Shown: positions 1 through 6,291 of the stretch, one piece after another
Layout: every line of letters starts with the position of its first letter
Position numbering within the stretch: position 1 is the stretch's first letter
NCBI GenBank assembly: GCA_964498015.1
Contig: CAZCFT010000065.1
Location: 1-14,479, forward strand
Length of the DNA stretch: 14,479 bases
Source of the DNA: CAWEZN01 sp964498015
GTDB taxonomy: Bacteria > Zixibacteria > MSB-5A5 > GN15 > PGXB01
Direction of reading: 5' to 3'
Made by a program: the position numbers and the translations under genes
Notes under the pieces: generated by a model
The model's database searches: none
Told to the model about the DNA's origin: nothing
Seen by the model: only the letters and a program-made list of their open reading frames with translations

Positions 1-449
1 GTCTCCGGTCTCATATAGACTACTGCGGTACTATCTTCTACCGGCCCCATGAAGGTCTTGAACATCAAATTGAATTGCCGCGCCTCGGTTAGGGTCTCAT
101 TGCCGCATTTGGGGCATCGGGTTTTTCCTGCCACCTCGTCGGCTCGGAAACGGGCTTTGCACTGCCTGCAATCGACCAGCGGGTCATTGAATTCTGCCAC
201 ATGTCCCGAGGTCACCCAGACCTGAGGATGCATCAATATGGCCGCATCGAGCCCCTCGACATCATCGCGGCGGGCGGTCATTGCCTCCCACCAGAAGGTT
301 TTGATATTTCGCTTCAGTTCCGCGCCGAGCGGGCCATAATCCCAGCAGGAGTTCAATCCGCCGTAGATTTCGGATGACGGGAATACATATCCGCGTCGTT
401 TGCATAGCGAGACCAGTCGGTCCATTTTGTCATCAGTTTTTTTTGCCAT
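1..449 (-). CDS. glyQS: Glycine--tRNA ligase (class II, alpha2 type), N-terminal part; truncated by window edge
   Basis: Charges tRNA-Gly with glycine in the cytoplasm. About 149 N-terminal residues are visible and the frame is open to base 1. The start is ATG at 447-449; the codon two upstream in this frame is TAG, so no longer form is possible. The class II motif 1 region is clear (SSEIYGGLNSCWDYGPLG, residues 25-42), followed by HPQVWVTSGHVAEFNDP (74-90), a zinc-knuckle-like insertion with Cys94, Cys97, Cys112 and Cys115, and the beginning of motif 2 (YMRPET) at the edge. This is the single-chain eukaryote-like/archaeal-like dimeric enzyme, not the alpha/beta GlyQ+GlyS form. It lies downstream of recO on the same strand; recO next to glycyl-tRNA synthetase genes is a recurrent bacterial arrangement. 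The Shine-Dalgarno is weak (GGA about nine bases upstream). Confidence 0.97.
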   Translation of the reverse strand, partial: MAKKTDDKMDRLVSLCKRRGYVFPSSEIYGGLNSCWDYGPLGAELKRNIKTFWWEAMTARRDDVEGLDAAILMHPQVWVTSGHVAEFNDPLVDCRQCKARFRADEVAGKTRCPKCGNETLTEARQFNLMFKTFMGPVEDSTAVVYMRPE

Positions 450-486
450 ATTCTATATCCATTAATAATTCATTTTTCGTTACACC

Positions 487-561
487 GTAGGGGTTTGATT
501 TCTCAAACCCTTGATTCATTGCACTGCCGGATATCGAGGGTTTAATAAATTAAACCCCTAC
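487..561. repeat. 75-base palindromic (MITE/REP-like) element between recO and glyQS
   Basis: The ends are 10-base inverted repeats: GTAGGGGTTT (487-496) and AAACCCCTAC (552-561). Each arm is itself a hairpin. The left is GGGTTTGA/TCAAACCC (491-498 with 503-510, loop TTTC); the right is GGGTTTAA/TTAAACCC (538-545 with 550-557, loop TAAA). When the right unit is read in reverse it differs from the left at three positions; two of these (G-C versus A-T) form one stem pair and compensate each other, and the third is in the loop. The recO stop codon (558-560) lies inside the right terminal repeat. No T-run follows on the minus strand, so it is not a classical intrinsic terminator. A dispersed mobile or REP-like repeat is the best reading; copy number elsewhere is unknown. 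Confidence 0.75.
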
Positions 562-1370
562 AATTTCGTCTTCTTCAGTTTCTCCAAGAATCTGATCGAA
601 TTCAATTCCTTCGTTCCGGTTTGAAATCGCATAAAGTCGCTTAATATCTCAATAATCTCTTCAGCTTCGCCAAATTCCATTCGCAATCTGCCCGATTCAG
701 CCAATGACGATGTCTGCAACCTATATATCCTCTCCAGCCGTTCAGATTGAAGCCTAATATAATACTCTCCCATCTTTTGGCAAGCCGAACATACCAGCCC
801 GCCCCGTTCCGGAGTGAAGAAATAGAATTTTTCCTCGCGGCCATTCTCTCCGCCATTTCCAGTGATGGCAGATAATTCTCTATCTTTTTCACAGCCGACA
901 CATCCCGAAAAATTGGGGCGATAACCCAGATATGAGAGGGTCCTCAGGAAATAAGCGAGGAATAAAGAAATCAGTCCGCCTTTGGGACCGGTGTCGGTCA
1001 GGCGCAAGAACTGCAATGTAATATCGTACAACTCCGGGTGAGGTTCGTCCTCGGCAAGAAGATCATAGAGAATTTCGAGAGCCGCCGAGGCGAAAGTCAG
1101 TCTCCCGAGGGCGCCATCTTTTTCCAAGAGGAATGATTCCAGAAGTTCGATTTCGGACAGATATCCGGCGCCAGATTTCTCCGACTTGAAATATTGAATC
1201 TCCATGCGACTGAATGTCTGGAGCCTTCCCCTTTTCGCTTTGAGTGACCTTCCGCCGCGGTCGATTATCGACTGCCGCCCGGCGTTATCAGTGAAAAAAG
1301 TAACTATCCGGGAATTCTCTTTCCAGTTGACGGATTTGAGAATTATCCCCTCTGATTTAACCTGCGGCAT
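558..1370 (-). CDS. recO: DNA repair protein RecO
   Basis: A 270-residue RecO: it anneals single strands and works with RecR/RecF to load RecA on SSB-coated DNA. The N-terminal OB-fold signature is visible (SEGIILKSVNWKENSRIV, residues 6-23, then a basic GGRSLKAKRGRLQ segment, 39-51). The C-terminal helical domain carries a zinc site of the usual type, CVGC (157-160) and CSAC (194-197). A charged, glycine-rich insertion sits between the two pairs (about 161-183). Length is normal for the family. The start ATG is six bases beyond the ftsB stop with no strong Shine-Dalgarno, so coupled translation from ftsB is likely (inference). The last codons and stop are read from the edge of the palindromic element at 487-561, so the extreme C-terminus may have been altered by that element. 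Confidence 0.95.
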   Translation of the reverse strand: MPQVKSEGIILKSVNWKENSRIVTFFTDNAGRQSIIDRGGRSLKAKRGRLQTFSRMEIQYFKSEKSGAGYLSEIELLESFLLEKDGALGRLTFASAALEILYDLLAEDEPHPELYDITLQFLRLTDTGPKGGLISLFLAYFLRTLSYLGYRPNFSGCVGCEKDRELSAITGNGGENGREEKFYFFTPERGGLVCSACQKMGEYYIRLQSERLERIYRLQTSSLAESGRLRMEFGEAEEIIEILSDFMRFQTGTKELNSIRFLEKLKKTKL

Positions 1371-1376
1371 CAGGAA

Positions 1377-1763
1377 TTATTCTTTGAATCGGTAGATAGT
1401 TTCTCCCGGGCGGGAGAAATGATGCCTGGTGCGGGCGATATATTCGATATAGTTGAGATCATTTTCGAGACGGTTGCGGGTGATATCAGAGGTGATCAAT
1501 TTGACCAGCAGTTGATGATTTGCTTTCATAATTCTATCTTTTTGGGCATGCAGTCTGGCAATCCGCATAAATCCATAAGCGCCGCCAAAAAAAGTATATC
1601 CGAGAAAGATAAGCGCGACGGCCGCCAGAATACGAAACATGGCACGCCTGATTCTATTGCCGCTGTTGGAGAGTCTCTGCATCAAATCCTTGTGCGCGAC
1701 CGAATGCGCCCCTTCGGAGCGAAGCGGCAGAGACAAGCGCTTCTTTTTCTTAGGTCCAAACAT
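1377..1763 (-). CDS. ftsB: Septum formation initiator family protein (FtsB/DivIC-like)
   Basis: A 128-residue single-pass membrane protein. A basic cytoplasmic N-terminus (KKKKRL at 5-10, more Arg/Lys to residue 40) is followed by one hydrophobic helix (about 42-64). Then comes a periplasmic heptad-like coiled coil (about 66-105) and the family's C-terminal signature ARTRHHFSRPGETIYRF (110-126), comparable to the 'AR...RPGE..Y' end of FtsB/DivIC. In the family this protein joins FtsL and FtsQ in the divisome and helps switch on septal peptidoglycan synthesis. The N-terminal extension of about 40 residues is longer than in E. coli FtsB and more like DivIC. It is the first gene of an apparent ftsB-recO-(glyQS) unit. 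No clear Shine-Dalgarno precedes the ATG. FtsB and DivIC cannot be told apart from sequence alone, so the symbol is approximate. Confidence 0.87.
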   Translation of the reverse strand: MFGPKKKKRLSLPLRSEGAHSVAHKDLMQRLSNSGNRIRRAMFRILAAVALIFLGYTFFGGAYGFMRIARLHAQKDRIMKANHQLLVKLITSDITRNRLENDLNYIEYIARTRHHFSRPGETIYRFKE

Positions 1764-1939
1764 CTTTATCAGTATATCATTAAAGTATTACTTGATATTG
1801 ATTTAATTCATTTCGCCGTTTTTTGCAAGGAATTTTTTTGTTAGATTATGCTGGTGACTTCAAATATTGCGAAGCTGGCGGCAGAAAAACGTGTTTGGAG
1901 ATAAAGCTAAACCGCATCAAGTACAATAGAGGATAAAGG
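1764..1939. promoter_or_regulatory. Divergent promoter region between ftsB and the DUF6125-like gene
   Basis: This 176-base gap must hold starts of transcription for both directions. For the plus-strand gene the best candidate is TTGCAA (1823-1828), 18 bases, then TATGCT (1847-1852). TTGCAA is self-complementary, so it could also serve the minus strand, but the matching minus-strand -10 is poor. Next to the ftsB start there is an inverted repeat ATATCA/TGATAT (1774-1779 and 1793-1798) enclosing the odd palindrome AAGTATTACTT (1783-1793), which could be an operator. The plus gene has a good Shine-Dalgarno, AGAGGA (1928-1933), six bases before its ATG. All promoter assignments are guesses by eye. 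Confidence 0.3.
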
Positions 1940-2464
1940 ATGAATAACAGATTGAGAGGCATCCCCCGAGAAACGCTTGAATCAATGCTCATCGATTTCG
2001 CCAAGAACTGGCTGGCGCATGATGGGCTTTGGTTTCAAGCCATAGAACAGGAATGTGGGATGGAGACCGCGATCAAATTGGACACAAAAACCTGGGAGCA
2101 GTTCACAAAAATAGAAGCGAAGCGGATTATGGAGCGACATAAAATTCCGCCTAATGGAGGCCTTCCCGCGCTGAAAAAGGCTCTGGGATTTCGGCTTTAT
2201 GCTTTCTTAAATGAGCAGGTTTTTGTCGATGAGGGAGAGGATTCATTTATTTTCAAAATGGTCGATTGTAGGGTGCAATCGGCGCGAAGGCGAAAAAATC
2301 TGTCGCTTTTTCCGTGCAAGTTGGTTGGGATTGTCGAGTACGCCGAATTTGCGAGGGTCATCGACCCGCGGATAAAAGTTGAATGTATCGCTTGCCCGCC
2401 CGACAGCGGCGACCGCGACTACTACTGCGGCTGGAAGTTTTGGATGCAAGGGAAAATTATTTGA
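1940..2464 (+). CDS. DUF6125-like cytosolic protein of unknown function
   Basis: A 174-residue soluble protein with no signal peptide or membrane segment, and the only convincing plus-strand gene here. Its pattern matches what I recall of the DUF6125 family, which resembles L-2-amino-thiazoline-4-carboxylate-hydrolase-like proteins: an N-terminal helical part with FAKNWLAHDGLWFQAIE (20-36) and a late block VEYAEFARVIDPRIKVECIACPPD (132-155, quoted here only by its key residues Ile141-Asp142-Pro143 and Cys149/Cys152). Six cysteines (39, 110, 126, 149, 152, 163) and several tryptophans stand out; Cys126, Cys149, Cys152 and Cys163 cluster and could bind a metal or a cofactor (inference). Start chosen for AGAGGA six bases upstream. 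It converges with the restriction enzyme gene and overlaps its stop by eight bases. Biochemical role unknown. Confidence 0.85.
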   Translation: MNNRLRGIPRETLESMLIDFAKNWLAHDGLWFQAIEQECGMETAIKLDTKTWEQFTKIEAKRIMERHKIPPNGGLPALKKALGFRLYAFLNEQVFVDEGEDSFIFKMVDCRVQSARRRKNLSLFPCKLVGIVEYAEFARVIDPRIKVECIACPPDSGDRDYYCGWKFWMQGKII

Positions 2465-2471
2465 TAATTTT
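2453..2471. terminator. Palindrome spanning both stop codons of convergent genes; possible weak two-way terminator
   Basis: AAAATTAT (2453-2460), loop TTG, ATAATTTT (2464-2471): a perfect 8-bp stem made only of A-T pairs. The plus-strand TGA (2462-2464) and the minus-strand TAA (2457-2459) both lie inside it, so the two genes overlap by eight bases. Because of the symmetry both proteins end in Lys-Ile-Ile (the minus one with one further Lys). A stem without G-C pairs is weak, so a terminator role is only possible. Confidence 0.4.
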
Positions 2472-5400
2472 GGCCCAGAGAAGATGGCCTAATCTTTCTC
2501 TGGTTTTGGCGCTCATTATAGATTCTAATTCGGATTTTATGGAAGCTTCCATTCTGCCTTTTATTTCTTCCAACTGTGGGACCAGATTTTCGAGAAGCTT
2601 ATCATTTTCGGGGAGCTTGACTGATTCCATCCCGGTATCTATAAAGACGCGAAGATATCGCGCTTCAAGTTCAGAACGGCATTCCACAAATTTCTTCCCG
2701 CAATAGAGCCGCCATTCAAAAAGACGGTGGTCGATTTTGATTTTGCCGGATAAGGACGGCAATTCCTTGATAATCAGAGGCTTCAATGTCAGAATATTTT
2801 CTCGATAGAATTTACCAAGAGTATCGGGTCCAATGCGGTCCATAATGGATTCGGTAAAAGATTCATAATCTATACCATTTTTGGATTTGTTTTTCTTCTG
2901 CACGCTTCGCGCCCGCCCGATTCGCGATTTCACCAGATCAATTACGGCCCTATAAACCTCCAGCTGTTCTTCTTCCGAAAGTCCAAGGATATCACCCATG
3001 ATGATTTTATCCAGTTCCCGTCGGTCGGGCTGGACATTTTCAAGCGTGACATCTTCCGGGGCGTGCGCGCCGAGTTCAATGAAGATGGAATTGATTTCCC
3101 TATGACCAAGTTCAAAAAATGCCCTAAGCAATTTTTCTCTTTTTGCACCTCTGATAGGCCTGGGGTCAATTATTGGCATGCCTACAACTTCTTCAACTGT
3201 AGCCTCAAGGGCGCCCAAGCCGAGATTGGCTCTTTGAAATTCTTGATAGAGAACCAAAATAGTGGAATTTAGAACAGCAGCCAAAACCTCTATATTTTCA
3301 TCGTTCATCGGGTAAATGGCGTAGAAACGTTGATTGGCAAGGACTTCGGCTGAAGTCAAATAATGCCTATGCGTTATGTCTACGGCCTTCTGCCATAAAA
3401 TGCGGGCAGGTCTGATGTCGGGCAATTGGTACCAATGCTGTCTTGAGGCACAGGTTTTTGTTTCCGATGGTATCATTTCTCTTTCTTTACCCATTCTATA
3501 TTTTTTGACTTCGCCATGATGAATGTATCTTTGAACTAACCCTCCACGAAGTTTTTCAGGACGCTCATCAACAATCAAGACATAACCATCAATATTTTTA
3601 CTATTAATCAAAGTCGTCTTGTATTTTTCTGGATTTCTGATGATTTTTCTTAAATACTTTTTCTCAACCAACCATTTCGATCCATCACCGCTCTTAATCA
3701 CTCTTATATTCGCTGGATTCCCCCTGTATTTTTTAGACAAAATCATTTTTTCAAAAGCCGCAGACTCCACTTCGGTTGTAACATCTTCGACATAGAACCA
3801 GGGGTCAGCTCCCGTTGTAAAACCCCGCTTAACCTCAGCGATCTTCGAAAGAGCGATTATCTTTTTGCCCGCCTTTTTGATAATAGTATCGTAAATGGCA
3901 GGGGCCCTCAAGTATTTTCCCCATTTTGTCCCGGCATACTCATTCGCAAACGGATCAAAACCCTCTTCCCAGAGCTCTTTTTGGCTCTTGGGATATATTT
4001 TTAGATCCTCATTTTCATAAAATGTATCGTGGGCAAGGATGGTTTTCTTCATGTTGTCGATGGCATTGGTACGGTGCAGTTGCTTATCCCACTCATCTTC
4101 AGCCGGCGGAAATAAGTCGGCGAGACGTTTTTTAAGATAGACAAAGCGGACAAAATTATCAGACCGCTCTTTTTCATTCTTGCATTTTTCAAGGATTATG
4201 ATACAGGTGTTTATATCTGCCTGTTCAAACCAACGTTCGACTTTTGATTCAATAATGGCAATAATCTTATAATTTCGGAGAAAAAATTCCTGCAATCCTT
4301 TTCCATAATCGACATCCAACCATGAATTGGAAACCACAAAACCAAAATGCCCGCCATCCTTGAGAAACTTGGTTCCATGAATAAAAAAGTAAGCATGAAT
4401 GCCGGCGCGTTTGCCGATTGCGGCGACACTCTTACCGTTTATGCCAAGAAGCGCCTTGCTTATGAGATTTTCTTTATAGTCCTTGTCTCCCGGCGCAATT
4501 TCGGTGATTTCTTCCTGTCTTGTGTAGGGGGGGTTGCCGACGATAGCATCGAATATGGCCGGCGGTGTCATCACCCTGCCGACAATGCCCATACTTGGAG
4601 TCGGCTTTTGAGTGTATTTTTCGGGCACTCTAAAACCATTGGAACCCATTTCAAGCGCGAAGAAGTCTTCATGCAGAATATTCGGGTAATTTTTGTCGAC
4701 GCTCAGATCGCGAATACAAAGATTAATTATCGACAAGAGCGCCGGAAATTTGGCGATATCATTTCCCCAGAGAGTTTGCAGAAGTTCGGTATGGCTTTTT
4801 CGCTGATTCATCATCTTCTTGTGATAGTAGGCGCGAACAAGGAATGTCCCCGCGCCGCATGAAGGATCCAGAATAATATCGTCTTCGTGATTGCTGCAGA
4901 ATCTTAAGATCAGATCCACGACATCGGAGTTGGTGAAGTATTGCCCAAGATTATGTCGTTCTTCGGGCGGAATCAGTCGTTCAAAAATTCGCCCGATAAC
5001 GTCGTAGCTGATTTTGGAAAGGTTGTATTTGCCAAGAGTTAAAATTAAATCCCTAATTTCCTTCAGTACTTCTCTGGAGTCCGGAAAACAGAGGGAATCT
5101 ATAAAATTATTGGAATAAATCGGCTCGTAATCAATTTCCAGAACTTCGTCATAATAAATCTGCATTTGCCTCTGGCAATGACGCCCTTTAACCAAGACGA
5201 CCGGCATATCAAGTGGCGCGAGATCATCAGGTCTCTTCGTAGCTAGAACATTATAGAATAGAATTTTGATAACCAAAAGATATGCGGCCTGATGGGCTAT
5301 TTTGTCAAAGTCCTGAGGTTGGCCAGTGAAGCTCCATTGCTGCTGTATAAACCAATGCCGTAGCTTAATCCGAAATTCCTTGTTTTCCTCACAGCGTTTT

Positions 5401-6044
5401 TCGATTATTACGCGATAATATACTGCAAGAATCTGAATTTTTTCATATAAGCGCAAAGTCAAAAGTTCATCGATAGGAAGCTTAGGCTCGGCTTCTTTAC
5501 CGGTCCATACCGACCAGAGTTTAACCAGGAATTCCTCTAAAGCCTTCCTGGTCGGTTCGGCATATCGAGTCGCTTCCAAGCTATTGACATCGGGCAAGTC
5601 AGATAAGCTATATCGCCAAATTATCTGTTCTTCTTCACCAAGATTGGCATTCACCTTTTCTGTACTATACCAAATAAGCTTTTTAAAATTCGTCAGGGCA
5701 AAATATTTCGCCTTTCTTTCGACCGCTTTTCTTCGTGCCGGCTCTTTTAATTCCTCTTCATTGAAAACATCAAAGTGCGGCGGTTTGGCTTCTATTACGC
5801 ACAAGACATTATTGCTTCGGCGTGATTCATAAATAACAATATCCGGCATTTTGCGGTCGGCGGCGCCGGTCTCTACGTCCGGCATCCCCAGATCAATATC
5901 TTTTTCATCAATGATTTGGCGCATCCAGTGCATTAGGACGGCCGCGCCGGAACGTTCGGTCTTATGAATCATAGTCCCCCTTATTGGAGGAGCTTTTTGT
6001 TTGCCCTTTTCAGTCATTTTATCATCGGTGGCGATTTCCTGCAT
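2457..6044 (-). CDS. Type IIG-like restriction-modification enzyme (PD-(D/E)XK nuclease fused to N6-adenine DNA methyltransferase)
   Basis: A 1195-residue single-chain enzyme expected to methylate adenine at its target and cut unmodified DNA. Visible parts: an N-terminal nuclease like the HsdR N-terminal fold with Pro67-Asp68 and Glu85-Ala86-Lys87 (PD-x16-EAK); a helical linker (about 160-340); methyltransferase motif X region LGQYFT (366-371); motif I DPSCGAGTF (393-401) for S-adenosylmethionine; motif IV NPPY (504-507) for the adenine; then a long target-recognition and C-terminal region (about 700-1195) with TaqI/Eco57I-type phrases such as LSKIAEVKRGFTTGADPW. No partner methylase or specificity gene is adjacent, as expected for a self-contained type IIG enzyme. 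Start uncertain: the first ATG has no Shine-Dalgarno, while Met25 (ATG at 5970-5972) has AGGGGG three bases upstream. The segment 3601-3660 has only 15 G/C in 60, suggesting acquired DNA. Confidence 0.94.
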   Translation of the reverse strand: MQEIATDDKMTEKGKQKAPPIRGTMIHKTERSGAAVLMHWMRQIIDEKDIDLGMPDVETGAADRKMPDIVIYESRRSNNVLCVIEAKPPHFDVFNEEELKEPARRKAVERKAKYFALTNFKKLIWYSTEKVNANLGEEEQIIWRYSLSDLPDVNSLEATRYAEPTRKALEEFLVKLWSVWTGKEAEPKLPIDELLTLRLYEKIQILAVYYRVIIEKRCEENKEFRIKLRHWFIQQQWSFTGQPQDFDKIAHQAAYLLVIKILFYNVLATKRPDDLAPLDMPVVLVKGRHCQRQMQIYYDEVLEIDYEPIYSNNFIDSLCFPDSREVLKEIRDLILTLGKYNLSKISYDVIGRIFERLIPPEERHNLGQYFTNSDVVDLILRFCSNHEDDIILDPSCGAGTFLVRAYYHKKMMNQRKSHTELLQTLWGNDIAKFPALLSIINLCIRDLSVDKNYPNILHEDFFALEMGSNGFRVPEKYTQKPTPSMGIVGRVMTPPAIFDAIVGNPPYTRQEEITEIAPGDKDYKENLISKALLGINGKSVAAIGKRAGIHAYFFIHGTKFLKDGGHFGFVVSNSWLDVDYGKGLQEFFLRNYKIIAIIESKVERWFEQADINTCIIILEKCKNEKERSDNFVRFVYLKKRLADLFPPAEDEWDKQLHRTNAIDNMKKTILAHDTFYENEDLKIYPKSQKELWEEGFDPFANEYAGTKWGKYLRAPAIYDTIIKKAGKKIIALSKIAEVKRGFTTGADPWFYVEDVTTEVESAAFEKMILSKKYRGNPANIRVIKSGDGSKWLVEKKYLRKIIRNPEKYKTTLINSKNIDGYVLIVDERPEKLRGGLVQRYIHHGEVKKYRMGKEREMIPSETKTCASRQHWYQLPDIRPARILWQKAVDITHRHYLTSAEVLANQRFYAIYPMNDENIEVLAAVLNSTILVLYQEFQRANLGLGALEATVEEVVGMPIIDPRPIRGAKREKLLRAFFELGHREINSIFIELGAHAPEDVTLENVQPDRRELDKIIMGDILGLSEEEQLEVYRAVIDLVKSRIGRARSVQKKNKSKNGIDYESFTESIMDRIGPDTLGKFYRENILTLKPLIIKELPSLSGKIKIDHRLFEWRLYCGKKFVECRSELEARYLRVFIDTGMESVKLPENDKLLENLVPQLEEIKGRMEASIKSELESIMSAKTRERLGHLLWAKIIK

Positions 6045-6291
6045 TAAGATATGTGCAACTGTATTTTATATCAATCACATTTTTGGATGTAATTTGGGAT
6101 GGCTCCGCGGAAAACTAAGGAAATTCAGAAGATGGCCGGTCAAGCCTGGCCGGTACGATTTATTTGTGTTTTGAGTCGGCGAATCAGGGGCAGATCGGGT
6201 TGGCGCCGCCCTTGTAGATGAGAATTTTCGCACAAAGGGCAAGCTTTTTCCCGGCAAGGCCCAGAATCAAGAAAATATGGCCGGATCAAAC
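6045..6291. other. Gene-less 247-base stretch upstream of the restriction enzyme
   Basis: No convincing gene. The palindromic pair GGCCGG (6134-6139) and CTGGCC (6146-6151) closes a six-base loop. A second imperfect inverted repeat pairs GCCCTTGT (6208-6215 region) with the ACAAAGGGC near 6232-6240, with one bulged base. The octamer ATGGCCGG occurs twice, at 6132-6139 and 6277-6284, each preceded by AGAA-rich and followed by TCAA-containing sequence, as if the stretch between them had been inserted or duplicated. It should also hold the promoter of the enzyme gene, but I see no clear -35/-10 pair. Short frames crossing it on the minus strand have no family features. Confidence 0.4.

Noticed and set aside
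487..561. Reading the hairpins as the intrinsic terminator of recO
   Set aside because: No T-run follows either hairpin on the minus strand and the structure is symmetrical with terminal inverted repeats, so a repeat element is the better description.
4347..4862. Plus-strand 171-codon open frame
   Set aside because: Lies wholly inside the restriction-modification gene, antisense to the motif I and motif IV region, with no family features.
6075..6257. Minus-strand 60-codon frame, and a 28-codon TTG frame (ending near 6190) with hydrophobic residues
   Set aside because: No ribosome site, odd composition (Ser/Pro/Arg-rich) or very short, and both read through the palindromes; treated as non-coding.
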